A stretch of DNA of 49,865 nt from Flavobacteriaceae bacterium UBA2765 (GTDB lineage: Bacteria; Bacteroidota; Bacteroidia; Flavobacteriales; Flavobacteriaceae): NCBI GenBank assembly GCA_002352665.1, contig DEIV01000044.1:1-49865 (forward strand). The letters run 5' to 3'. Shown here piece after piece: positions 33,059 to 41,292 of the stretch (the stretch's first letter is position 1; the number at the start of each line of letters is the position of its first letter). A program made the position numbers and the translations under genes. The notes under the pieces were generated by a model. It had not been told where the DNA came from. It made no database searches and saw only the letters and a program-made list of their open reading frames with translations.

Positions 33059-33691
33059 TTATTTTATTTTGTTTTTAAGAAATAATGACTGTTTTATATT
33101 TTTTAACCTTTGCAATACGGTCTTATTATAAGGATGTTTTTCATTAGTTACTTCCTTTGATTTTTTATCTTTATGAGGATCATAAAGCATGCCCGTACAT
33201 AAACACATTTTACGTTCTGTACGTGTTAAAATATCATAATTTTTACAGGTTTGACATCCTTTCCAAAAAGCATCATCAGAAGTTAATTCTGAGAAAGTAA
33301 CCGGCCTATAACCCAATTCGTAATTAATTTTCATAACTGCCAAACCAGTAGTTATACCAAACATTTTGGCCTCAGGAAATTTTCGTTTTGAATATTCGAA
33401 AATTTCTTTTTTAATTTTTTTTGCCAAACCTTGATTTCTAAAATCCGGATGTACAATTAAACCTGAATTGGCCACAAATTTACCATGACCCCAAGCTTCG
33501 ATATAACAGAATCCTGCAAATTTATCACCATCTAAAGCAATAACACCATTCTCATTTTCAAGCTTAGTAATAATATACTCAGGAGTTCGTTTGGCAATTC
33601 CCGTTCCTCGTACTTTAGCAGAATCTGCAATGGTATCGCAGATAATTGTAGCATATTTACTATGCTTTTTTGTTGCAATGACAATATCCAT
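33059..33691 (-). CDS. GNAT acyltransferase heading the arginine cluster
   Basis: 210 residues. The GNAT fold is visible in GVIALDGDKFAGFCYIEAWG (beta strands 2-4) and the acyl-CoA pyrophosphate loop LIVHPDFRNQGLAKKIKKE, then AVMKINYELGYRP. A C-terminal extension carries four cysteines (CQTCKNYD, KMCLCTGM), possibly a metal-binding knuckle. As first gene of the cluster, and with no argA or argJ visible, it is the best candidate for the glutamate N-acyltransferase that starts the pathway, using acetyl- or succinyl-CoA; this role is inferred from position. Start codon ATG, leader of about 110 bases. Confidence 0.82.
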   Translation of the reverse strand: MDIVIATKKHSKYATIICDTIADSAKVRGTGIAKRTPEYIITKLENENGVIALDGDKFAGFCYIEAWGHGKFVANSGLIVHPDFRNQGLAKKIKKEIFEYSKRKFPEAKMFGITTGLAVMKINYELGYRPVTFSELTSDDAFWKGCQTCKNYDILTRTERKMCLCTGMLYDPHKDKKSKEVTNEKHPYNKTVLQRLKNIKQSLFLKNKIK

Positions 33692-33814
33692 AGTATTGAA
33701 ATTGATTAGTAAAAATTAATAAAATATTTAAATGTATTGTTTGAAATAAGAACCGGACACACCTAAGTTCATTACATAATAAGATACCCTTACGGGCGAC
33801 GACGTGCAAAAATA
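33692..33814 (-). promoter_or_regulatory. Promoter and possible structured leader of the arginine operon
   Basis: On the minus strand TATTTTTG (33814-33807) is a full -7 box, predicting a transcript from about 33800 and a leader near 110 bases. The first 70 bases are clearly richer in G+C than the surroundings and can form CGCCC-GUAA-GGGU (a GNRA tetraloop hairpin) and a second stem GAAC...GG-UGUGU-CC...GUUC. Between them lies AUGUAAUG, a start-stop followed by another start. This looks like a regulatory leader (riboswitch-like, protein-binding or attenuation), not identified with any class I know. The -33 box is not evident. Confidence 0.45.
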
Positions 33815-34102
33815 CGTCTAGAAGTTGTGGGATTTGTATGTAATTGTAATACTTTCACACTACAATATTACAACATTTAATTAAAAAACATAGCTTAAAT
33901 TATAATTTTTGATGCTTCTACCATAATTATTAGCAAATTCTAAAACATCAATCATTTTAATTATTGTACTTAAAATAAAAAGTGAACATTTTTAAGAAAA
34001 CTGTAAACTATCAGATACAAATAAAATGTTGTTTAACAGATTGTTAAAATAAAAGTTTTTAGCTTTAATTAACATTATTGTTATTTACTAACTCTCTTTT
34101 AA
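33815..34102. other. Intergenic spacer between divergent operons
   Basis: The rest of the 436-bp gap between the arginine cluster and the hydrolase gene is AT-rich, with stops in all frames and no visible repeat or RNA gene. Only the two divergent promoters at its ends are supported. Confidence 0.5.
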
Positions 34103-34110
34103 TAGTTTTG
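34103..34110 (+). promoter_or_regulatory. -7 promoter box of the lipase-like gene
   Basis: TAGTTTTG fits TAnnTTTG, with ATTG 21 bases upstream as an imperfect -33. The ATG is 17 bases beyond the box. Confidence 0.5.
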
Positions 34111-34127
34111 GGTGTAAACCCTAATAC

Positions 34128-34967
34128 ATGTTGCATAAAGAGTTTGATTTTAATTACCATAACACCAATTTTTACGGTCAATATTGGCAGGCAAAAACGA
34201 ACGATGCTGTTGTAATCTTGGTTCACGGTATGGGAGAACATTCTTCTAGATATGCCAATTTTATAGTTCCTAAGTTTATAGAAAATAATATTTCAGTAAT
34301 GTCTTATGATCAATTTGGTCATGGTAAAACTGAAGGCAAAAGAGGTCATAATCCTAGTTATGAAGCAGTATTAGATTGTGTTCAAATAGTTGGGGAAAAA
34401 GCACATAGTACATTTGGCAATACCCCTACTTTTCTATATGGCCATAGTATGGGAGCTAATGTTATTATTAATTATGTACTAAGTAGAAGTAACAATTTTG
34501 TAGGTGCTATTGCTACAAGTCCGTTTTTAAAATTAGCTTTTCAACCACCTGCATGGAAATTGGCTGTAGGGCGTATTTTACAAAAAATAGGACCCTCTAT
34601 TACGATGGGTAATGAATTAGATGTTACCGCTATTTCTAGGGATAAAACAGAGGTACAAAAATATATTGATGACCCATTAGTCCACGATAAAATAAGTGCA
34701 AATTATTCATTAACTTTTATGAAAAAAGGCATCTGGGCAATTGAACATGCTGCTCAATTAACCATACCAATGTTGTTGGTTCATGGCACAGGAGATAAAC
34801 TTATTAGCTATAAAGCAACCGAAGAATTTGTAAAAAATTCTAATGGAAAGTCAAGCCTTAAATTATTTGAAAACGGGTTTCATGAATTACACAATGACAT
34901 TTGTAAAGAAGAAATGTTCAATACAGTATTGAACTGGATAAAAATCCAACTAAAAAATCCAAGCTAA
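34128..34967 (+). CDS. Monoacylglycerol-lipase-type alpha/beta hydrolase
   Basis: 279 residues, no signal peptide. VHGMGEHSSRY (oxyanion and the HGxGEH signature), SYDQFGHGKTEG, nucleophile elbow YGHSMG with Ser107, the acid in VHGTGDKLIS and the histidine in FENGFHELHND give a complete serine-hydrolase triad of the lysophospholipase/monoglyceride lipase group. It probably hydrolyses acylglycerols or lysophospholipids. The transglycosylase gene follows 12 bases later on the same strand. Confidence 0.88.
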   Translation: MLHKEFDFNYHNTNFYGQYWQAKTNDAVVILVHGMGEHSSRYANFIVPKFIENNISVMSYDQFGHGKTEGKRGHNPSYEAVLDCVQIVGEKAHSTFGNTPTFLYGHSMGANVIINYVLSRSNNFVGAIATSPFLKLAFQPPAWKLAVGRILQKIGPSITMGNELDVTAISRDKTEVQKYIDDPLVHDKISANYSLTFMKKGIWAIEHAAQLTIPMLLVHGTGDKLISYKATEEFVKNSNGKSSLKLFENGFHELHNDICKEEMFNTVLNWIKIQLKNPS

Positions 34968-34979
34968 ACACCAAGCCTT

Positions 34980-36407
34980 ATGAAAAAATTAATTTTATTT
35001 ACATTTTTATTATTACATCAAACCTTTTTTGGACAAGATATTTCATTATTAGATACAGATAATGAACTGACATTTGATATGGCCGAAGAGGCAGAAATTA
35101 ATACCCAGACATTCCTAAATACGGCGATATCAAGTTCAGATCATGAAGAATTTTCGTCCTTATTACTAAAAAATAGATTGGAACAACTAAGTGATAATTC
35201 TCCATTTAACGTACCTTATAATGCAACAGTTGAACGTTTTATAAGGTTGTATTTAAAAACAAAAAAAGATGATGTTTCCAATTTAATGGATAGAGCCAAT
35301 TATTATTTCCCAATTTTTGAAGAGTATTTAGATAAATATGATATTCCCTTAGAAATTAAATATTTAGCCGTAGTGGAATCTGCATTAAAACCAACTGCTA
35401 AATCCAGTGCAGGTGCAAAAGGCCTATGGCAATTCATGTATCATACCGGTAAAGAATACGGATTGAATGTGAGTTCTTATATTGATGAGCGTACAGATCC
35501 ATTAAAAGCAACGGAAGCCGCTTGTAAATATTTGACAAAATTACATGACACTTTTGGCGATTGGGATTTAGCGTTAGCTGCTTATAATTCAGGACCGGGA
35601 AATATTTCAAAAGCGATTAGGCGTTCCGGTGGATTGCGAAATTATTGGAATATTAGACAATATTTACCTGCTGAAACCAGAAGCTATGTACCTGCTTTTT
35701 ATACCATGTTTTATCTTTTTGAGTTTGGCAATGAGCATCAGATTTATCCCAAAAACATTAAGATTAGCTATTTTGATACCGATACCATTCATATCAGACA
35801 AAAACTTACATTTTTACAAATAGAAAAAAAATTAAGCATTGATACTGAGCTATTAACATCGCTAAACCCTCAATACAAATTAGGTATAATACCGTATAAT
35901 GATAACAGCTATCACGTATTAACATTGCCTAAAAATTTAATTGGCAAATTTATTTCTACAGATACTGCACTAGAACAAGAAGTGCATTACCAAGAAAAGC
36001 CAAATTATATTTTAGCGACTAATGATAATAGCTATGTGGTAAAAGAGTTGGATAATTTGAATAAAATTGCCAGAAAATTTGGAATTACCTTACATCAATT
36101 AAAAAAATGGAATGGTTTACAAACCGAATATTTAATAGAAGGGCAACGTCTTGTTATTACCGATAAAAGAATTGGAAAAAGAGATAAACAGCAATCAATA
36201 ACCAACTCCTTTCATAATGAAGTAAACATTACTTCAAATACTCAAAATTTTAAAAATTATACTGTTAAAGAGGGTGAATCGCTATTTGTCATTTCAAAAA
36301 AATTCCAAAATGTTTCAATACAGCAACTTCGTAATTGGAACAATATGTGGGGAGTGTCATATGTAAAACCGGGTACACAACTCAGAATTTTAACAAAAAC
36401 TGAATAA
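34980..36407 (+). CDS. MltD-like lytic transglycosylase with two LysM domains (first of a tandem pair)
   Basis: 475 residues with signal peptide KKLILFTFLLLHQTFFG. The SLT domain has the catalytic Glu133 (LAVVESALKP), SAGAKGLWQFM, DERTDPLKATEAACKYL and GDWDLALAAYNSGPGN. Two LysM repeats follow, one at about 353-395 (YVVKELDNLNKIARKFG) and one at the end (YTVKEGESLFVISKKF). It cleaves peptidoglycan glycan strands in the periplasm, forming 1,6-anhydro ends. The MltD-like paralogue lies 139 bases downstream with the same domain order. Confidence 0.92.
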   Translation: MKKLILFTFLLLHQTFFGQDISLLDTDNELTFDMAEEAEINTQTFLNTAISSSDHEEFSSLLLKNRLEQLSDNSPFNVPYNATVERFIRLYLKTKKDDVSNLMDRANYYFPIFEEYLDKYDIPLEIKYLAVVESALKPTAKSSAGAKGLWQFMYHTGKEYGLNVSSYIDERTDPLKATEAACKYLTKLHDTFGDWDLALAAYNSGPGNISKAIRRSGGLRNYWNIRQYLPAETRSYVPAFYTMFYLFEFGNEHQIYPKNIKISYFDTDTIHIRQKLTFLQIEKKLSIDTELLTSLNPQYKLGIIPYNDNSYHVLTLPKNLIGKFISTDTALEQEVHYQEKPNYILATNDNSYVVKELDNLNKIARKFGITLHQLKKWNGLQTEYLIEGQRLVITDKRIGKRDKQQSITNSFHNEVNITSNTQNFKNYTVKEGESLFVISKKFQNVSIQQLRNWNNMWGVSYVKPGTQLRILTKTE

Positions 36408-36491
36408 TTTAATAACCTACTCATCGTTATTATATAGTTTGGTGTTTCTTAGTGTTTTATAAGTCTAGAAATTATTTTAAAATAATTTTGC

Positions 36492-36499
36492 TACTTTTG
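36492..36499 (+). promoter_or_regulatory. -7 promoter box of the second transglycosylase
   Basis: TACTTTTG fits TAnnTTTG, 47 bases before the ATG at 36547, suggesting that the second paralogue has its own promoter. Confidence 0.45.
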
Positions 36500-36546
36500 C
36501 CTTCTCCAAACCTCAATATAATCTGGTATTAATCTAAATATTTAGA

Positions 36547-38094
36547 ATGATAAAGCCCCTATTAATATATTTTCTATTATGTATTTCCTTTGTTTCTTTC
36601 TCTCAAGAAAATAACACCCCATCAACTGATGTCAAGGATGTTAATAATAAAAAAACGCTTCATATTGATGCTGAAGTACATAATGATGGTAACGTGCAAC
36701 TTGTTGATCATATTGATGCAAGCACCATTGATAGTCTTTGGTTAAATACCTTAGGTCGATCCTCATTAAATAGCGATTTTCTTTTCGTAAATCCTGACGA
36801 AAAAATTACCGATACTATTTTTGATGAACTTAGTACTGCATTGTTAAAAGAAAGATTGGCACATCTAAATAGCACAACACCTTTTAATGTTGAATACAAC
36901 CCATCATTAGAACGATTGATAAAGCATTATTTGAAAACTCGTAAAAAGACTATGGGTAATTTAATGGGTAAAGCTGCATATTATTTTCCGATGTTTGAAG
37001 AGCAGTTAGACAAGTATAATATTCCGTTGGAAATTAAATATTTAGCCATTGTAGAATCTGCATTACGCCCTAGAGCCCGTTCTAGAGTAGGAGCTTCAGG
37101 TTTATGGCAATTTATGTACTATACAGGTAAACAGTATAAGTTAGAAGTAAATTCTTATGTTGATGAAAGACACGATCCAATGCGAGCTACAGAAGCCGCA
37201 TGTAAATTCTTATCTAACCTTTATGATACTTTTGGCGATTGGGATTTAGCCTTGGCAGCATATAATTCAGGGCCAGGTAACGTATCTAAAGCCATTAGAC
37301 GTTCGGGTGGTAATAGAAATTATTGGAATATTAGACATAATTTACCTAGAGAAACAGCAGGGTATTTACCTGCATTTTATGCAACGCTTTACTTGATGGA
37401 ATATGCCAAGGAACATGGTATTCAACCTAAAAGAGTTATGGCTAATAGGTTTGAAACCGATACTGTTATTGTAAAACAACAAATCACTTTTGAGCAAATT
37501 AACAAAGTATTACAAACTGATAATGAGTTACTCGAATTGCTAAACCCGCAATACAAACTCAATATAATACCTTATGTAAAGGGGAAGAATTACACCTTGC
37601 GTTTACCGGTTAAACTCATTGGTAAATTTGCATCTAATGAAGAGCAAATTTATGCATTTGCCAAAGTAGATGATGCAAAACGTGAAAAGCCATTACCTAA
37701 ATTTTTTAATTCACCTGAAAAAATACGATATAGGGTTAGAAATGGTGATTATCTAGGTAAAATTGCACAAAGGTATGGCGTTGGTGTTAGTAGTATTAAA
37801 AGATGGAATGGCCTACGTTCAAACAAATTAAAAATTGGACAACGACTAACTATTTATCCTAAAGGATCTAGATCAACAGTAGCTAAAGGAAAAAGCACCA
37901 GTGTTAAAAAGTCAAAAAGCACGGCCTCACCAAAAGGCAAATACACTACATATACGGTTAAAAAAGGAGACTCTTTATGGATCATATCAAGAAAATTTCC
38001 TAAAGTTTCTGTTGAAGAAATTAAGAAATGGAACAATATTTGGAGTGTTAAAAATCTAAAACCGGGTACAAAACTCAAAATTTATAAAACCTAA
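36547..38094 (+). CDS. MltD-like lytic transglycosylase with two LysM domains (second of the pair)
   Basis: 515 residues, signal peptide ending FVSFSQEN. Catalytic Glu170 (LAIVESALRP), GASGLWQFMYYTGKQY, DERHDPMRATEAACKFL and GDWDLALAAYNSGPGN are as in the upstream copy. LysM repeats are at about 397-440 (YRVRNGDYLGKIAQRYG) and at the end (YTVKKGDSLWIISRKF). Between them is a Lys/Ser-rich linker (KSTSVKKSKSTASPKGK). It has a longer N-terminal acidic region than its paralogue. The pair looks like an old tandem duplication. The DUF4837 gene follows after two bases. Confidence 0.92.
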   Translation: MIKPLLIYFLLCISFVSFSQENNTPSTDVKDVNNKKTLHIDAEVHNDGNVQLVDHIDASTIDSLWLNTLGRSSLNSDFLFVNPDEKITDTIFDELSTALLKERLAHLNSTTPFNVEYNPSLERLIKHYLKTRKKTMGNLMGKAAYYFPMFEEQLDKYNIPLEIKYLAIVESALRPRARSRVGASGLWQFMYYTGKQYKLEVNSYVDERHDPMRATEAACKFLSNLYDTFGDWDLALAAYNSGPGNVSKAIRRSGGNRNYWNIRHNLPRETAGYLPAFYATLYLMEYAKEHGIQPKRVMANRFETDTVIVKQQITFEQINKVLQTDNELLELLNPQYKLNIIPYVKGKNYTLRLPVKLIGKFASNEEQIYAFAKVDDAKREKPLPKFFNSPEKIRYRVRNGDYLGKIAQRYGVGVSSIKRWNGLRSNKLKIGQRLTIYPKGSRSTVAKGKSTSVKKSKSTASPKGKYTTYTVKKGDSLWIISRKFPKVSVEEIKKWNNIWSVKNLKPGTKLKIYKT

Positions 38095-38096
38095 AG

Positions 38097-39080
38097 ATGA
38101 AAATATTTGTTGTTTCAGTAATTTTTATAACCACATTACTTTCTTGTAATGAAAAAAATAATGAGATTACACTTCAAGGTTCAACAGGCCGTATAAATAA
38201 TTTAATTCTGGTAATGGAAAATGATTTGTGGAAAGGACAAGTTGGTGACTCTTTACGAAATATTATTGCGTCACCGGTATTAGGACTTCCTCAAGAAGAA
38301 ACTCAGTTCTCAATTAGTCAAATTGCCCCTAAATCTTTTTCAAAATTATTTCAAAAAAATAGGAATATTTTATTAGTTGGTATTAGCGATAAAGAAGGTT
38401 ACTCTACAAAAACTAATGTATATGCCAATCCGCAAATTACAGTTAGTATTTTAGGAAAAGATATTGCTTCGTTACATCAACTTATTGGTGAGCACAAAGA
38501 AGATATAATTTCCGTTTTTAAAGAGGCTGATATAAAAATGTATCAAAGAAAAGTAATAAAAAAGCATCATAATATTGATAGTATAAAAACACTTACCAAT
38601 TTAGGTGTGCGTCTAAAAGTGCCTAAAACTTATGGCCTTGTTGATGATACGGGTGACTTTTTATGGCTGAGACAAGATATAAGCAAAGGCAGTATGAATA
38701 TAATTGCTTACGCTTTGCCTTTAGCGGATACAGATAGTATTGTTAATAATATTGCCAATGCTAGAAATATTATTGGTAAAAAACACATTCCCGGACAGTT
38801 TGATGGCACTTATATGATTACGGAAGCTGCCTATACGCCATTTACAAGAAAAATCAAATTGAGTGGTGAACTTGCCTATGAAACTAGAGGAAAATGGGAA
38901 GTAAAAGGTGATTTTATGGCTGGCCCTTTTTTAAATTATACTATAGTAGATAAAGCTCATGACCGATTACTGGTCTTTGAAGGATTTACCTTTGCTCCTT
39001 CTATTAAGAAACGTGATTTTATGTTTGAACTAGAAGCCATTTTAAAAACTTTAAAAATTGGTAGTGCCGAAAGTATTTAA
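38097..39080 (+). CDS. DUF4837 family lipoprotein
   Basis: 327 residues; MKIFVVSVIFITTLLSCNEK is a lipoprotein signal with Cys17. SSGR-like start (GSTGRINNLILVMENDLWKG), VYANPQITVSILGKD, LKVPKTYGLVDD...FLWLRQDI and the C-terminal TRGKWEVKGDFMAGPFLNY pattern are those of DUF4837 of Bacteroidetes. Function unknown. It starts two bases after the transglycosylase, implying a shared envelope role. The 3' end overlaps the convergent apbE gene by 30 bases. Confidence 0.85.
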   Translation: MKIFVVSVIFITTLLSCNEKNNEITLQGSTGRINNLILVMENDLWKGQVGDSLRNIIASPVLGLPQEETQFSISQIAPKSFSKLFQKNRNILLVGISDKEGYSTKTNVYANPQITVSILGKDIASLHQLIGEHKEDIISVFKEADIKMYQRKVIKKHHNIDSIKTLTNLGVRLKVPKTYGLVDDTGDFLWLRQDISKGSMNIIAYALPLADTDSIVNNIANARNIIGKKHIPGQFDGTYMITEAAYTPFTRKIKLSGELAYETRGKWEVKGDFMAGPFLNYTIVDKAHDRLLVFEGFTFAPSIKKRDFMFELEAILKTLKIGSAESI

Positions 39081-40055
39081 TTCACCCGTTTCTGTGCTAT
39101 AAATAATAAATCCTTTTAAAGAATTATGTTCCTTTAAAAAATCTTTAGCTTCCTCTAAAGACATTGCCATTAAAGCTGTTGCATAACCATCAACATCTGC
39201 ACAATCTAATGAACTTATAACAGAGACACTTAATAAATTGCTTTGCATGGGCATTCCTGTTTTTGCATTTAAAATGTGTGTGTATTTTTTCCCACTAATG
39301 GAGTCCAATTTAAATTTTCTATAACTACCCGAAGTTGCCATAGCTTCATTATTTAATGTTATTAATTTATCAAAAGACCTTGTTCCATCAAAATTAGGGT
39401 TTTCAATGCCCACTTTCCATAAGGAATTTTTATTTTTATTCATTCCTCTTGTTCGGATTTCTCCACCAATTTCAACTAAATAGTTATTTATATTCTTTCT
39501 TTCTAAAAATCTACCCGCTATATCTACAGCATACCCTTTAGCAATAGCATTAAAATCTAAATAAATACTATCATTAGTTTTAGAAATTCTACCCTTACAC
39601 AATTGCACCTTGTCAAAACCTACCAGATTTAATAATTTTTTAATTTTTATAGTGTCTGGAGTTTGCGTTGGCTTTTCGGGTCCAAAACCCCAGACATTCA
39701 CCAAAACACCTATAGTTGGATCAAAAACGCCATTGGTTTCCCTATATATTCTTAAAGATTTTTGGAAGACCTCAATAAAGTAATCGTCAACAATAACACT
39801 TTGGTCACCTCTATTAATTTTTGAAATGTCTGAATTTTTGATATAAGTAGATAATGATTTATTAATTAGATAAAATAAACTATCTATTGATTTGGTAACA
39901 TCTCGATGTTCTTTGTCAAAATAAGTAATATGAAAAGATGTACCAAAAGCCGTTCCTTTCAAATTTACACTTTCCAAGGTCTTATTTTCTTTACAGGATA
40001 TTAATCCAAATAACAGAAATAGTGCAATTAGACATTTTATATTTAAATGTTTCAT
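39051..40055 (-). CDS. apbE: FAD:protein FMN transferase ApbE
   Basis: 334 residues from the ATG at 40055, which gives a clean lipoprotein signal (LIALFLLFGLISCK); an upstream start at 40082 is weaker. Attaches FMN from FAD to threonine of flavoproteins such as NQR/RNF subunits. Motifs are GTAFGTSFHITY, VFDPTIGVLVNVWGFGP, LDFNAIAKGYAVD, IGGEIRTRG and the metal/flavin-binding ATSGSYRKF and CADVDGYATALMAM. No NQR or RNF genes lie in this window. Transcribed from a promoter at about 40130-40163. Confidence 0.93.
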   Translation of the reverse strand: MKHLNIKCLIALFLLFGLISCKENKTLESVNLKGTAFGTSFHITYFDKEHRDVTKSIDSLFYLINKSLSTYIKNSDISKINRGDQSVIVDDYFIEVFQKSLRIYRETNGVFDPTIGVLVNVWGFGPEKPTQTPDTIKIKKLLNLVGFDKVQLCKGRISKTNDSIYLDFNAIAKGYAVDIAGRFLERKNINNYLVEIGGEIRTRGMNKNKNSLWKVGIENPNFDGTRSFDKLITLNNEAMATSGSYRKFKLDSISGKKYTHILNAKTGMPMQSNLLSVSVISSLDCADVDGYATALMAMSLEEAKDFLKEHNSLKGFIIYSTETGELNTFGTTNF

Positions 40056-40129
40056 TTTTTTATTTGATCTGTTTGAAAGCAAATTCTCCAGTTCAGCATC
40101 TAAATATTTGTATGCATATAATGGAATTA

Positions 40130-40163
40130 CAAAGATAATTATTAATTGATACGAGACCTCAAA
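40130..40163 (-). promoter_or_regulatory. Promoter of apbE
   Basis: On the minus strand TTTG (40163-40160), a 22-base spacer and TATCTTTG (40137-40130). The leader to the apbE ATG is about 70 bases. Confidence 0.5.
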
Positions 40164-40322
40164 GTTTGCACAAATAGGGTTCTAACAATCTCTAACTTTA
40201 ATTTTACATCAGACATCTCTAGAACCATCGTGATTATTATTTGTTAAAATCATATTAAAATTTTCTTATTAGACGCTTTTTTTTAATAACTTCGTACTCT
40301 AAATTTAATAACACTATCAATT

Positions 40323-41189
40323 ATGAGAAAAATTCTTTTTCTATCCTTAGCCGTTGTACTCTTATTATCATCTTGTGTTTCACAAAAGAAATACGCTGAT
40401 TTACAAAGCCAGTACGATGCTGCTAAAACCGAATTAACAGATGTAAAAGCAAAAGTATTAGAATGTCAAGTTGAAAAAGACAAGTTTGCCAATCAAGTTG
40501 CTGCCTTAGAAGAACAAAATAAATTCTTAAAAGAAAATCAGGCAAATTCTATTAGACAAATTGAAAACTTAACTTCGTTATCTCAATCTGCAAACAGTAA
40601 CATTAGTGATGTAATTGCTCAATTGAGCGAAAAAGACAAATACATTAACGGTATTCGTGGTGCCATGTCCAGAAAAGATTCTATCAATTTAACTTTGGCC
40701 GTTCATTTAAAAAGTGCTTTGTCTGATGGTATTCAAGATGAAGATATTATTGTAAATGTTGAAAAAACAGTAGTTTATGTTGAAATTAACGATAAATTAT
40801 TATTTAGAAGTGGAAGTTCTGTAATTTCATCTAAAGCAAAAGAAATTTTAGGAAAAGTAGCTACAGTTATTGCTAGCAGACCTGAAATGGAAGTGATGGT
40901 AGAAGGTTATACAGATAACAGATCTATTAATACTGCTATAACAAAAGACAATTGGGATCTAAGTACACAACGTGCAACTTCTGTAATTAGAGTTTTACAA
41001 AATGACTTTAGTATTGATCCTAAAAGATTGATAGCTGCAGGTAGAAGTGAATATTTACCATTAGCTTCTAATGATACTTCTGAAGGTCGTTCAAGAAATA
41101 GAAGAACAAGGATTGTTATTTTACCAAAATTAGATCAGTTCTTTGATATTTTAGAACAAAAACCTGATGGTACTCCTAAGTCTGAATAG
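40323..41189 (+). CDS. OmpA-family lipoprotein with coiled coil
   Basis: 288 residues. KILFLSLAVVLLLSSCVSQK gives a lipoprotein anchor. Residues about 25-90 form a coiled coil (LQSQYDAAKTELTDVKAKV, VAALEEQNKFLKENQ). The C-terminal OmpA/MotB domain binds peptidoglycan: LLFRSGSSVISSKAKEIL, VEGYTDNRSI and GRSEYLPLASNDTSEGRSRN-RRTRI. It likely tethers outer membrane to the cell wall. Well isolated and followed by a strong terminator, consistent with an abundant envelope protein. Confidence 0.93.
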   Translation: MRKILFLSLAVVLLLSSCVSQKKYADLQSQYDAAKTELTDVKAKVLECQVEKDKFANQVAALEEQNKFLKENQANSIRQIENLTSLSQSANSNISDVIAQLSEKDKYINGIRGAMSRKDSINLTLAVHLKSALSDGIQDEDIIVNVEKTVVYVEINDKLLFRSGSSVISSKAKEILGKVATVIASRPEMEVMVEGYTDNRSINTAITKDNWDLSTQRATSVIRVLQNDFSIDPKRLIAAGRSEYLPLASNDTSEGRSRNRRTRIVILPKLDQFFDILEQKPDGTPKSE

Positions 41190-41207
41190 AACAGACTGAA
41201 CACAAAT

Positions 41208-41251
41208 AATAAAAATGCGGTAGTTATTTAAATAACTACCGCATTTTTATT
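41208..41251. terminator. Perfect bidirectional terminator palindrome
   Basis: 22-base arms with no mismatch: AATAAAAATGCGGTAGTTAT.. mirrored to ..ATAACTACCGCATTTTTATT. GC-containing stem ATGCGGTAGTTA with an A-run before and a T-run after gives an intrinsic terminator in both directions, serving ompA (stop 41189) and the convergent amylase operon (stop 41293). Confidence 0.9.
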
Positions 41252-41292
41252 AACCTCGTCTAAGTATTTTTAACTAATACCCATTTAAGCAC

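Noticed and set aside
33692..33814. Classical arginine attenuator with leader peptide
   Set aside because: Small frames in the leader (for example MNLGVSGSYFKQYI) contain no arginine codons and no T-run terminator was found before the GNAT start.
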